Below, in pieces: positions 1 through 8,341 of a stretch of DNA of 64,000 bases (position 1 is the stretch's first letter; each line of letters starts with the position of its first letter). A program made the position numbers and the translations under genes. The notes below the pieces were generated by a model. That model was not told the origin of the DNA. It did not search any database and saw only the letters and a list, made by a program, of their open reading frames with translations. Source of the stretch: Lewinellaceae bacterium (GTDB lineage: Bacteria; Bacteroidota; Bacteroidia; Chitinophagales; Saprospiraceae); the NCBI GenBank assembly GCA_020636025.1, contig JACJYQ010000004.1:124001-188000 (forward strand). Direction: 5' to 3'.

Positions 1-831
1 CAGAGCACGTTTCCCGGCATTTCCTCCGGCAAATCTGAAATGCTGATCCAAATGGAAAACCTGCTCATCATATCTGGTATATGCTTTTTTGTCTGGCAGG
101 TTTATGTCGGCCGCCAATGGCCCTTGAAACTGGGCGCCGGTGAACACAGTGTCACTTACTATTCCGCCGTTTTCCTGCTGACGCATGACGTTTTTAGTAA
201 AAATGACAAATCCGTCATATCGTTTGCCAATGGGCACCCAAAGCCCTGCTGACAGGGCATTATGTCTGTCGCGCTGGTAATTAAACTGACCTAAATTATT
301 TATAGAGTGATAGTCCAGGGAAAAGCAAGTTCCACCGCTGAAGGTGCGTGCAAATCGGGCATTCACCATGGCTTCCAGGTTGTTTCTGCCCTGTGAAAAA
401 AAAGCATCGCTGAATGACCGCTTGTTACGATAAAATTTCAAATCCTGTGGGCGGAGTGTATACAGCTCAAAGCTGCGAATACCCAAATCAAAACCCAGCC
501 GTGGCCTTACTTCATACCACAATGGCCGCGCTGAACTTCCCAAATTTCCAAGAGTTCCGTAATCCAGATCAGGTTTGCGGGCCGGGTCATACATCCTGAA
601 CAGATAATCTGGCAGGGTATCCGACTCAGCTTCACTTTTCTCCGGGCTTGCAGCATAAGTAAACCTTAATGGCTCGTCAACATCCTTTAGGTTGACGGGA
701 AATGCAGAAGGTTTTACAGGTATTGAATCAGGATTCTGCGCATTTAGCGCTACACATAATAATCCACTTAGCAGGGCAAGCAGCAACCTGCCAAATAGGT
801 ATCCGGACATTAAATTTTCAGTATTTGACAT
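1..831 (-). CDS. Putative outer-membrane porin (Porin_10-like), C-terminus cut by window edge
   Basis: The minus-strand frame stays open from an ATG at 831 to the window edge (277 codons). The first ~30 residues form a signal peptide ending in LNAQ; a second in-frame ATG at 810 gives a tidier signal peptide and may be the real start. The mature part has alternating polar/aromatic beta-strand patterns and the motif YDPARKPDLDYGTLGNLGS followed by RPLWYE and RPRLGFDLGI, which I associate with the Bacteroidota 'putative porin' family. It would be an outer-membrane beta-barrel. The barrel's C-terminal half lies outside the window. It is followed upstream by fabI in the same orientation with a 42-nt gap. 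Confidence 0.7.
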   Translation of the reverse strand, partial: MSNTENLMSGYLFGRLLLALLSGLLCVALNAQNPDSIPVKPSAFPVNLKDVDEPLRFTYAASPEKSEAESDTLPDYLFRMYDPARKPDLDYGTLGNLGSSARPLWYEVRPRLGFDLGIRSFELYTLRPQDLKFYRNKRSFSDAFFSQGRNNLEAMVNARFARTFSGGTCFSLDYHSINNLGQFNYQRDRHNALSAGLWVPIGKRYDGFVIFTKNVMRQQENGGIVSDTVFTGAQFQGPLAADINLPDKKAYTRYDEQVFHLDQHFRFAGGNAGKRAL

Positions 832-873
832 ATTTCTAGTCACCAGACCAGGAAGCTTCTATTGCTGCGCCTT

Positions 874-1674
874 CTAATCCTCGAGCAATCTGGGATTCAT
901 ACCCATATTAGAAAAGCCTCCGTCGTGATAAAGATTTTGCATGGTGACATAACGTGTGAGATCACTAAATAGCGTCACACAGTAGTTCGCACAATCTTCT
1001 GCTGGCGCATTGCCCAGTGGAGACATCTTATCGGCATAAGAGAAAAACTCTGTAAATCCTTTTACACCCTGGCCGGCTGTGGTCATGGTCGGAGACTGAC
1101 TAATGGTATTAACCCTTACATTTTTTGCATCTCCAAAATGGTATCCAAAACTCCTTGCAAAAGATTCCAGCAAGGATTTTGACTCAGCCATTTCAGAATA
1201 ATCAGGAAAAACTCTTTGAGCAGCTATATAGCTGAGGCCAAGAATGCTACCCCAATCATTGATGGCGTCCAGTTTCCACATGGTTTGCATCATTTTATGA
1301 AAGGAAATGGCGCTCACATCAAAAGTTTTTTGCATCCAATCATAATTGAGATCTGTGTAGGCTTTGCCTTTACGCACATTCACCGACATGCCAATAGAGT
1401 GAAGTACAAAATCGACTTTGCCACCAAAATGTTCCATACTTTTCTGAAACAGGTTTTCCATATCCTCCAGCGAAGTGGCATCGGCAGGAATAACCGGTGC
1501 CTTGCATTTCTCAGCCAGTTTATTTATTTCACCCATGCGCATAGCAACCGGTGCGTTGGTCAGCACAATTTGAGCGCCCTCCTCAACACATCGTTCTGCG
1601 ACTTTCCAGGCTATGCTTTGATTATCCAATGCTCCAAAAATGATCCCTTTTTTTCCAGCGAGTATGTTTCCCAT
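874..1674 (-). CDS. fabI: Enoyl-[acyl-carrier-protein] reductase (NADH)
   Basis: FabI catalyses the last reduction of each fatty-acid elongation cycle, using NADH, in the cytosol. The 266-residue length is normal for the family. The N-terminus carries the divergent SDR nucleotide-binding loop (GALDNQSIAW, about residues 14-23). The FabI-type active site is visible as Tyr149, Tyr159 and Lys166, with the Tyr-X6-Lys spacing of FabI rather than the YxxxK of classical SDRs. The ATG at 1674 is well placed. Its roughly 130-nt upstream leader can fold into a long stem (separate entry). A 166-codon frame on the opposite strand is a shadow. Confidence 0.95.
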   Translation of the reverse strand: MGNILAGKKGIIFGALDNQSIAWKVAERCVEEGAQIVLTNAPVAMRMGEINKLAEKCKAPVIPADATSLEDMENLFQKSMEHFGGKVDFVLHSIGMSVNVRKGKAYTDLNYDWMQKTFDVSAISFHKMMQTMWKLDAINDWGSILGLSYIAAQRVFPDYSEMAESKSLLESFARSFGYHFGDAKNVRVNTISQSPTMTTAGQGVKGFTEFFSYADKMSPLGNAPAEDCANYCVTLFSDLTRYVTMQNLYHDGGFSNMGMNPRLLED

Positions 1675-1691
1675 AAGTTCGAATTTGCCAA

Positions 1692-1782
1692 AACCCCAGT
1701 TTCAGCGATTGGTTAAATTGTTTTGTTTAGACTCTTGTAATGGCCTGTTTGCAGGTCCTTTGTGACTGCCGGAACTGGGGTT
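1692..1782 (-). promoter_or_regulatory. Structured leader upstream of fabI
   Basis: Two perfectly complementary 10-bp arms, AACCCCAGTT (1692-1701) and AACTGGGGTT (1773-1782), enclose 71 nt. Inside lies a second small hairpin with 6-bp arms at 1742-1747 and 1752-1757 around a TTTG loop. Read on the minus strand the outer stem ends 17 nt before the fabI ATG, so it could hide or expose the ribosome-binding region. A CAAATATA block at 1805-1812, the complement of a TAnnTTTG-like -7 element, could be the promoter, but no matching -33 TTG was found. A regulatory role is inference. Confidence 0.35.
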
Positions 1783-1856
1783 CCGGTTGTAGAATCCTTA
1801 GCGACAAATATAGATACTTTTATCCCTAGAGTTCCTGTAATATCGAATTCTAAAAC

Positions 1857-3845
1857 CTATTTCAATTTTTGCAAATCCGCTGCGGCAAGATCAGGTTTGC
1901 CCAATCTGGTATAAATAGCAGCCCGTGTTTGAAATGCCCTTGTGTAATTCGCATTTATATCAATTGCTTGATTGGCATCTGCCAGGGCAGCCTGCAAATC
2001 GTTTGTTTTCAGATATGCATTTGCCCTGTTGACCAAAACCATTGGTAAAATATTTCCAGAGGCAATTTTGATGGCTTTTGTATTGTCCTCAATTGACTGT
2101 TTGAAATTTGCATCATTGTAAAAAAGCAGTCCACGATTCACCAGCGCTTCCACATAATTCGGGTTTAGTTCAATTGCCTTGCTGTAATCTGTTACTGCCA
2201 TCGCAGCTTTACCGGTTTTTTCATAGCAAAAAGCACGGAAGTAATATGTTTCTGCGGATTTTGGTTCGAGCTCAATACTTCTGGTTAAATCAGGAATAGC
2301 CTCCTCGAAATTACTTAGAATCGCCAGACACTTGCCTTTGTTAAAGAATAACTTTGGTGTGACAATACCGGCTTCTACCGCCTTGGTAAAATCAGCAAGA
2401 GCTTCCGGGAATTTATTGAGATTTAAATAGGCCTGACCGCGACCGTTGTAAGCTTCCACATAAGTAGGATCCAAATCCAGTGCATTGGAATAATGCTCTA
2501 CACTTTCTTCAAATTTAAGTGACAGCAGCTCACTATAGCCCAAGTTACACTGACACAGTGCTGCCTGAGGTGTATTATCTACACAATTTTTAAATAAAGC
2601 CGTTCCATCCTTCCACACCGCAGATTGCTTGTTTGCCTGAAAAATAAATATCAATGCTATCCCTCCGAGCAATCCGAACCTCAGCAATGCCGGTTTAATT
2701 TTTTCAGCAAGCAGCATCAGGATGAAAAACACCCCCAAACTGGGCAGATAAGCATAGCGGTCATTTCGCATTTCTGCTGTACCTACAGAAATGATCGGAA
2801 GCATTAAACTCAATGGCAGCATGTACATGGCAACCCCCATTAAATGACTGCGATATGTGTCTCTATTTTTAAGTAACCACCAGGCAAGAAGAGCCAGCGC
2901 TGGCAAGGCCATGTAAAAATCGAGTCGCCAGGCACCCGAATCTTTTACAAATGGGTATAAAATGCTAAAATTGAGTGGAATAAGCAGCTTTACCGGATAA
3001 AAAAACAAGGTGTGACTAATCATAAAGACTCGATCAATCAAATTAAAATTATTCCCGGCACCCAAATCGTGACCTTCGGCGGTCCGGGTAAAAAAGGTCA
3101 GGACAATCAGGCCTAAACTCAACAACCAGAAGGGCCACTTATCCAGGATGGTTACCAAATTTAGTTTCTTGTTTCGCCACCAATCCATCGCCACCAGCAT
3201 AAGCGGCAAGGTAGCTGCTGCAGATTTGGACAGTCCTGCAAATAAAAAGGCAAGCAGCGCAAACCAGTAAAACCGTTTACCGTTCCCGTCCAAATAGGAA
3301 AGAAACAAATGCAAACTAAGCAGATAAAAGCAGGAAAACATCAAGGTACTTAATGCAGATACCCAGCTAATCGCTTCGGTCAGCATTGGATGAATGGCAA
3401 AAAAGAGTGCTACAAAAAATGCGATCCAGCTTTTTGATTGCAATTTTTGAAAGAGCTTGTATACCAGTACAACATTTATTAAGTGTACAAACAAACTGGC
3501 CCAGTGATAAACACCTGCATTTTCTCCAAAGCCCTGAAAGATCATGGTATATATCAGACTTGTAATGGGTACATACATGCCAACCAGCTGTTGACCAAAT
3601 ATGCCTTTGAAACTGGGGTTGCGGAGGTTTTGGTTGTACCAAATAGACTTATCATCATCAAAAGCCACGAAATCATTGGCAGTTGAAGTCCAGTATGTCA
3701 CAAAAGTGACGACTAAAATCAAGGCAAGTGGAAGGAAAGGGTGGTCAAAAAATGAAAAGACTGTGGTGGGCTGCTTTTGTACTGGCTCCTCAACAACTGC
3801 CTTTTTAGGCGGCGATTGTGGTTTCTTTTTATTTTTCTTAGACAT
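1857..3845 (-). CDS. Multi-pass membrane protein with C-terminal TPR repeats (Tmtc/O-mannosyltransferase-like)
   Basis: The 662-residue protein starts with a Lys/Pro-rich cytosolic tail, followed by about ten to eleven hydrophobic helices (residues ~35-400) of the GT-C/PMT type. From ~400 to the end there are about seven tetratricopeptide repeats with typical Gly/Ala/Pro positions (for example YVEAYNGRGQAYLNLNKFPE). An Asp-Asp pair after the first helix, in VAFDDDKSIWYN, lies where GT-C enzymes carry catalytic acidic residues. By architecture it resembles eukaryotic TMTC O-mannosyltransferases and many unassigned bacterial homologues. A glycosyltransfer role is inference. A second copy lies at 47102-48769. 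Confidence 0.7.
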   Translation of the reverse strand: MSKKNKKKPQSPPKKAVVEEPVQKQPTTVFSFFDHPFLPLALILVVTFVTYWTSTANDFVAFDDDKSIWYNQNLRNPSFKGIFGQQLVGMYVPITSLIYTMIFQGFGENAGVYHWASLFVHLINVVLVYKLFQKLQSKSWIAFFVALFFAIHPMLTEAISWVSALSTLMFSCFYLLSLHLFLSYLDGNGKRFYWFALLAFLFAGLSKSAAATLPLMLVAMDWWRNKKLNLVTILDKWPFWLLSLGLIVLTFFTRTAEGHDLGAGNNFNLIDRVFMISHTLFFYPVKLLIPLNFSILYPFVKDSGAWRLDFYMALPALALLAWWLLKNRDTYRSHLMGVAMYMLPLSLMLPIISVGTAEMRNDRYAYLPSLGVFFILMLLAEKIKPALLRFGLLGGIALIFIFQANKQSAVWKDGTALFKNCVDNTPQAALCQCNLGYSELLSLKFEESVEHYSNALDLDPTYVEAYNGRGQAYLNLNKFPEALADFTKAVEAGIVTPKLFFNKGKCLAILSNFEEAIPDLTRSIELEPKSAETYYFRAFCYEKTGKAAMAVTDYSKAIELNPNYVEALVNRGLLFYNDANFKQSIEDNTKAIKIASGNILPMVLVNRANAYLKTNDLQAALADANQAIDINANYTRAFQTRAAIYTRLGKPDLAAADLQKLK

Positions 3846-3871
3846 GTTTCAGGCAAATTAAAGCATCCTGC

Positions 3872-4666
3872 TTATTTGAATCCGGGTTTTCTGGGTGTAT
3901 TGGGTACTTCATAATCAATTTTACCACCCCACATACGCATCTGCCCCAATACCCATTGTTGGCGTTTTCTAACTTCCGTGGATGGCGAATTTACTTTATA
4001 TACCAATGGATTGGGCAATACAGAGGCCAAAAGTGCCGATTCACTTCGATTGAGTGATTTAGCTGTTTTTTTAAAATAATGTTGGGCAGCAGCCTCAGCA
4101 CCATAGATACCATCACCAAACTCAATGCTATTTAAGTAAGCAGTCATGATCCGCTCCTTACTCCATATAGTTTCAATCAAAAAAGTGAAATATACCTCAA
4201 AGCCTTTTCTCAGCCAGGACCTTCCGGGCCAAAGGAAAACATTTTTGGCTGTTTGCTGGCTAATGGTACTTGCGCCGCGTTTGCGTTTATGCGTTTTGTT
4301 ATAGGTGTATGCTTTTTCAATTGCCTCAAAATCAAATCCTTCATGCTCAAGAAACTCCTGGTCTTCAGCGCATACCACTGCCAGTTGTAAGTGTGGGGAC
4401 AAATTATTGAAAGAAACCCAATCGTGCTTTAGGCGAAGCTCTCTCTTGCTGTCCCACGATTGCTCCCAACATCGTTGTAACATCAGCGGTGTGATGGGTA
4501 TGGGGAGAAATGCATACAAAATGGAAAAACCTATGGTGAGCCCGAAAAACCAGAATGTCAGCTTTATCAATATTCTACGGAAGTATTTCCCCCATAGCAA
4601 GGAACCATACTCATTCTGGGGAATGGTACGGTACCAACGACGGAGAACTCGTGCAAATACACTCAC
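3872..4666 (-). CDS. mtgA: Monofunctional biosynthetic peptidoglycan transglycosylase
   Basis: This GT51 enzyme polymerises lipid II into glycan strands at the outer face of the inner membrane. The 264-residue protein has one transmembrane helix (~34-52) followed by the GT51 domain. Its first motif, CAEDQEFLEHEGFD, carries the catalytic Glu101. RGASTISQQTAKNVFL and the later SKERIMTAYLNSIEFGDGIYG motif are both intact. There is no transpeptidase domain, so it is MtgA rather than a class A PBP. The start codon at 4664-4666 is GTG; no ATG lies before the membrane helix. It lies 26 nt upstream of the TPR membrane protein and is probably cotranscribed with it. Confidence 0.9.
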   Translation of the reverse strand: MSVFARVLRRWYRTIPQNEYGSLLWGKYFRRILIKLTFWFFGLTIGFSILYAFLPIPITPLMLQRCWEQSWDSKRELRLKHDWVSFNNLSPHLQLAVVCAEDQEFLEHEGFDFEAIEKAYTYNKTHKRKRGASTISQQTAKNVFLWPGRSWLRKGFEVYFTFLIETIWSKERIMTAYLNSIEFGDGIYGAEAAAQHYFKKTAKSLNRSESALLASVLPNPLVYKVNSPSTEVRKRQQWVLGQMRMWGGKIDYEVPNTPRKPGFK

Positions 4667-4961
4667 AGTAGATAATTAATTTTAATGTGAATTTAGTGTA
4701 TTCTTCAAATAGCATCAACTAAAAGCACACAAACACGGAAAAAACTTCCTGCAAAAATGCAAAGGCAAATTTAGGAACCGTTTTTTTCGAATCCAGAAAT
4801 ATTTCTGCAATTCATGACGTTTTTAATACAGCATGTATCAGTTGCCTCAATCATGTTTTGAACCTGAAAACCATGTGCTCTGTTTTGTCTCAAAAGACCA
4901 AATCTCCAAGGCCGCGTATTCCTTCTGCCCTTCGTTTAATTAATACTTTAATCACTATTCC

Positions 4962-5261
4962 ATGAGACAAACAAAGAAGTCAATCTCCCTTCAGTACGCC
5001 CTCGAAAATCTGATTGCTCAGGGTTACCAAATCACCGACCAAACTAATTTTTTTCAACAACCTGATTCAAGAGTCAAGTCATACGACTGGCGCTTGGATA
5101 TGGTTCAGCCAGTTCAAACTGGCGGACAAAACGCACTGGTAATTGCTGTTTCCAGCGCTCACAAGAGTTTAAAAGTTGCCTTTGTAGAGTATGTTTTGAC
5201 TATAACAGACTTTTGGCCAACGGATTTATTGCAAAAACTTTTCCCCAAGCGCAAACCCTAA
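4962..5261 (+). CDS. Small hypothetical protein, 99 residues
   Basis: I do not recognise a family. The protein is soluble, basic and ends in FPKRKP; it has no signal peptide or membrane helix. It reads like a small alpha/beta domain, with a predicted helix at about 8-20 (LQYALENLIAQGYQI) and beta-strand-like segments around residues 44-85. It lies 24 nt before ribA in the same direction, so it is probably the first gene of a two-gene transcript. The 295-nt gap upstream, shared with divergent mtgA, shows no clear promoter. Confidence 0.5.
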   Translation: MRQTKKSISLQYALENLIAQGYQITDQTNFFQQPDSRVKSYDWRLDMVQPVQTGGQNALVIAVSSAHKSLKVAFVEYVLTITDFWPTDLLQKLFPKRKP

Positions 5262-5285
5262 GCCAATTCTGTTGTTTTTTCGCTT

Positions 5286-5870
5286 ATGAAAAAACAAGCT
5301 GAAGCACGGATCCCCACACAGGTCGGACAATTCCGGATGATCGCTTATGCTGATAAAGTTACTGAGCGCATGCCTCATGTTGCGCTGGTTGCAGAAGGTT
5401 TTGATCCGAATAAACCTGTTCCGGTCAGGATTCACTCAGAATGTATGACTGGAGATGTATTTGGTTCACGGCGCTGTGATTGCGGTGAGCAGCTAAGTGC
5501 CTCTGTCAAAATTGTCTCTGAAAATGGCGGCGTCATTATCTATCTCAGGCAGGAAGGCCGAGGAATAGGGTTGATTAATAAACTCAAGGCCTATAATTTA
5601 CAGGATATGGGTTTAAACACCGCGGAGGCTAATACGCATCTTGGGTTCGAAGTAGACGCCCGGTTATATGATTGTGCCATTTTCATTTTGCAGGATCTGG
5701 GTATTAAATCAACTCAACTGATTACCAATAATCCGGACAAAGTGGAAGCCCTGCGTCACTCACCCATCGAGGTGGCCGGAAGAATACCAATCATAATCCC
5801 CCCACAGGATGAAAGTAGACCATACCTGGAAACAAAGCAGGAATTAATGGGCCACTTGTTGGGACTGTAA
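5286..5870 (+). CDS. ribA: GTP cyclohydrolase II
   Basis: This enzyme opens GTP to 2,5-diamino-6-ribosylamino-4(3H)-pyrimidinone 5'-phosphate, the first step of riboflavin synthesis. The 194-residue stand-alone length matches E. coli-type RibA, not the RibBA fusion. The zinc ligands Cys53, Cys64 and Cys66 lie in SECMTGDVFGSRRCDCGEQ. The substrate loop YLRQEGRGIGL and the later Tyr/Asp-rich catalytic segment are intact. The gene ends four nucleotides before a perfect inverted repeat that probably terminates it. Flavin supply fits the flavin-dependent enzymes nearby, but no other rib gene is in the window. Confidence 0.95.
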   Translation: MKKQAEARIPTQVGQFRMIAYADKVTERMPHVALVAEGFDPNKPVPVRIHSECMTGDVFGSRRCDCGEQLSASVKIVSENGGVIIYLRQEGRGIGLINKLKAYNLQDMGLNTAEANTHLGFEVDARLYDCAIFILQDLGIKSTQLITNNPDKVEALRHSPIEVAGRIPIIIPPQDESRPYLETKQELMGHLLGL

Positions 5871-5873
5871 GGT

Positions 5874-5973
5874 AATGAACAATGAACAATGAACAATGAA
5901 CAATATTGGAGGTGGAAACTAACACTTTGAGCTTCTGTCCATATTGTTCATTGTTCATTGTTCATTGTTCATT
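5874..5973. repeat. Perfect inverted repeat of four tandem AATGAAC heptamers at a convergent junction
   Basis: The left arm (5874-5906) is four copies of AATGAAC plus AATAT. The right arm (5941-5973) is its exact reverse complement. The loop is 34 nt. The right arm overlaps the stop codon (5972-5974) of the convergent acyltransferase gene. A transcript from either side would form a 33-bp stem, so it probably acts as a bidirectional terminator or 3'-end stabiliser. It is not a CRISPR array because there are no spacers. Confidence 0.85.
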
Positions 5974-7216
5974 AAACAAGCACTTCCGGTACGAACTGGT
6001 TGTAACCGCCGGATTCCAATTTTTCACGAACAGCAGAAAACGCATCCAGCGTAATTTGAATATCTCCCTCCGTATGGGTTGCGGTAGGAATGAGTCGTAG
6101 AATGATCATGCCTTTAGGAATTACTGGATAAACCACGATGGAGCAAAATACTCCGTAGTTTTCGCGCATATCTTTTACAAGTGCCATGGCTACTTCCACT
6201 TCTCCTTTCATGTATACTGGTGTAACACAGGTGTTGGTATCACCAATGTCAAATCCTCTTTCTTTCAAACCAGACTGGAGCAAACGTACATTATGCCAAA
6301 GCTTTTCCCTGTATTCGGGATGGGTACGCAACAGTTCATAGCGTTTCAACAAACCTTCCACGATTGGCATGGGCAATGATTTGGCAAAGATTTGCGAACG
6401 CATATTATACTTCAGGAATTGAATTATCTCCGGTCTGGCAGCTATGAAGCCACCAATTAGCGCCATACTCTTAGCAAAAGTGCTGAAGTAAACATCTATA
6501 TCCTCTGTTACCTCCTGCTCTTCGGCGGTACCGGCACCGGTTGCACCGAGCATTCCATAGCCATGAGCATCATCAATAAACAGGCGGAAACCGTAGTCTT
6601 TTTTCAGCGCGCAAATCTCTTTCAACTTTCCCTGATCACCGCGCATCCCAAAAACGCCCTCTGTGATGACCAATATTCCACCTTCTGTCCCGTCTGTCAG
6701 GCGCTTGGCTCTGTCAAGGCACTTTTTTAAGCTGTCGATATCATTGTGTGTAAAGGCAAATCGCTTGCCTACATGCATACGAACGGCATCCACGATACAA
6801 GCATGACTTTCTGCATCGTACACAATTACATCGTGGCGACTAACCAGCGTATCAATGGCAGATAAAACACCTTGGTAGCCATAGTTTACCAAAAGCCCGG
6901 CTTCTTTGCCAACGTGGTTGGCAAGCAGTGATTCCAGTTTGTGATGCAACTGGGTATTACCCGACATCATTCGCGCTCCCATTGGGTAAGCCAAGCCCCA
7001 GCGGACAGCTCCTTCAGCGTCTGCCTTTCTTACCTCAGGATGATTGGCGAGCCCCAGGTAGTTATTGATGCTCCAACAAACCATCTCTTTTCCATTAAAG
7101 GTCATTCGGTTCCCCAATTCACCTTCCAATTGTGGAAACATGTAATAGCCTTCAGCTACTTCAGCATACTTGCCGAGTGGCCCGGCTTGTTTTAAAATTC
7201 TGTCGAATAAATCCAT
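5972..7216 (-). CDS. PLP-dependent alpha-oxoamine synthase: probable cysteate (or serine) fatty acyltransferase
   Basis: This 414-residue fold-type I PLP enzyme condenses an amino acid with an acyl thioester, releasing CO2. The Schiff-base lysine is Lys249 in TFAKSMALIGGF, and the cofactor Asp/His pair is in IDDAHG (215-218). The family includes KBL, BioF, serine palmitoyltransferase and the cysteate acyl-ACP transferase of capnine synthesis. The N-terminal MDLFDRILKQ, SINNYLGLANHPEVR and YPMGARMMSG segments resemble, from memory, the Flavobacteria/Cytophaga sulfonolipid group more than Bacteroides serine palmitoyltransferase. The cysteine-synthase-like neighbour upstream supports cysteate as substrate. 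The choice of substrate is inference. Confidence 0.7.
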   Translation of the reverse strand: MDLFDRILKQAGPLGKYAEVAEGYYMFPQLEGELGNRMTFNGKEMVCWSINNYLGLANHPEVRKADAEGAVRWGLAYPMGARMMSGNTQLHHKLESLLANHVGKEAGLLVNYGYQGVLSAIDTLVSRHDVIVYDAESHACIVDAVRMHVGKRFAFTHNDIDSLKKCLDRAKRLTDGTEGGILVITEGVFGMRGDQGKLKEICALKKDYGFRLFIDDAHGYGMLGATGAGTAEEQEVTEDIDVYFSTFAKSMALIGGFIAARPEIIQFLKYNMRSQIFAKSLPMPIVEGLLKRYELLRTHPEYREKLWHNVRLLQSGLKERGFDIGDTNTCVTPVYMKGEVEVAMALVKDMRENYGVFCSIVVYPVIPKGMIILRLIPTATHTEGDIQITLDAFSAVREKLESGGYNQFVPEVLV

Positions 7217-7256
7217 TTTGTAATCTTCAAAAGATTAAGTGTGAGTTGCTTAAAAA

Positions 7257-7298
7257 CATTTTAGCTTGCCTTTGAGGAATCAAAAGCAAGCTAAAATG
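7257..7298 (-). terminator. Hairpin terminator between the two PLP-enzyme genes
   Basis: Arms CATTTTAGCTTGC (7257-7269) and its exact complement (7286-7298) flank a 16-nt loop. On the minus strand the stem is followed directly by TTTTT. It lies 38 nt downstream of the cysteine-synthase-like stop and 40 nt upstream of the acyltransferase start. It therefore probably ends or attenuates the upstream transcript. Confidence 0.65.
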
Positions 7299-7336
7299 GT
7301 TAAAAAAATTTAGGGTATTTAAAACTTTGCACTCGT

Positions 7337-8341
7337 CTATCCTACTTTCTCCATATTGTTTTCAGGCTCCATAAAACCTTGTTCAATCATCCAATTGTTA
7401 TTGAAGAACTTGGTCACATATTTAGAACCATGATCAGAGAATATCAACACTACAACATCATTTTCTGTTAGCTCGTCTTGTATTTGTTCTAGTGCCTGCA
7501 AGGCAGCGCCACTGGAATAACCCACCATCATGCCTTCCATGCGAGCCAGCTCGCGAGCGCGCAATGCACTATCCTTATCGGTCACCTTTACAAACCTGTC
7601 AATTAATTCAAAGTCCATATTTGCAGGGATGATGTTCTTTCCAGTCCCCTCAATTCGATATGGGTAACTTTCTTTTTCGTCGTAAACACCAGTCTCATGG
7701 TATTTTTTCAATACTGAGCCATAAGCGTCAACACCAATGATATTTACATCCGGATTCTGCACGCGCAAATAACGTCCTGCACCACAAAGAGTTCCGCCGG
7801 TACTGGTGCTGCCAACCAGCCAGGTCACTTTTCCATCGGTTTGTTCCCAGATTTCAGGACCAGTGCTCAAATAGTGCGCTTCTCCGTTTTCCAGGTTGTA
7901 ATTTTGATTTATATAATAGGCGCCTGGAATTTCAGAAGCCATTTTCTCCGCCATGCGGTAGTAAGAATTCGGATCGTTTGGTTTGGCTTCCTGTGGGCAC
8001 AGGATAACTTCTGCCCCCATAGCTCTCAGGTTGTTCAGCTTATCTTCGGATATCTTACTGGAAACGGTCAAGACGCACTTATAACCTTTAATAGCCGATA
8101 CCATAGCCAGGCTAAAACCGGTATTGCCGCTGGTTGCATCCACAACAGTACCTCCAGGTTTTAATTTTCCCAGTCTTTCTGCTCTTTCAATCATGTGCAG
8201 AGCTATTCGATCTTTAGCGCTAAGACCTGGGTTAAATGCCTCGACTTTTGCATATACCGTTGCTGGAATATGCATGGTGATATTATTCAAACGAATAAGT
8301 GGAGTCTTGCCGATCGTTTCAAGGATGTTATTAAATACCAT
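7337..8341 (-). CDS. Cysteine synthase/cystathionine beta-synthase family enzyme, possible cysteate synthase
   Basis: This 334-residue fold-type II PLP enzyme performs beta-replacement on serine derivatives. The PLP lysine is Lys43 in FNPGLSAKDRIALHM. The phosphate loop SGNTG (71-75) and the late SSGAA motif are present. IEGTGKNIIPANMDFELID resembles cystathionine beta-synthase catalytic cores. There is no CBS regulatory pair, as the protein ends soon after the core. It could be cystathionine beta-synthase, cysteine synthase or, given the acyltransferase next door, an enzyme making cysteate from phosphoserine and sulfite as described for capnine producers. The gene starts at an ATG at 8341. 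Confidence 0.65.
   Translation of the reverse strand: MVFNNILETIGKTPLIRLNNITMHIPATVYAKVEAFNPGLSAKDRIALHMIERAERLGKLKPGGTVVDATSGNTGFSLAMVSAIKGYKCVLTVSSKISEDKLNNLRAMGAEVILCPQEAKPNDPNSYYRMAEKMASEIPGAYYINQNYNLENGEAHYLSTGPEIWEQTDGKVTWLVGSTSTGGTLCGAGRYLRVQNPDVNIIGVDAYGSVLKKYHETGVYDEKESYPYRIEGTGKNIIPANMDFELIDRFVKVTDKDSALRARELARMEGMMVGYSSGAALQALEQIQDELTENDVVVLIFSDHGSKYVTKFFNNNWMIEQGFMEPENNMEKVG

Noticed and set aside
1216..1716. 166-codon plus-strand frame opposite fabI
   Set aside because: It lies antisense to a clear enzyme gene, has no family features and reads as a shadow of codon bias.
5874..5973. Repeats resembling a CRISPR array
   Set aside because: The heptamers are contiguous without spacers and form one inverted pair. 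No cas genes are near.
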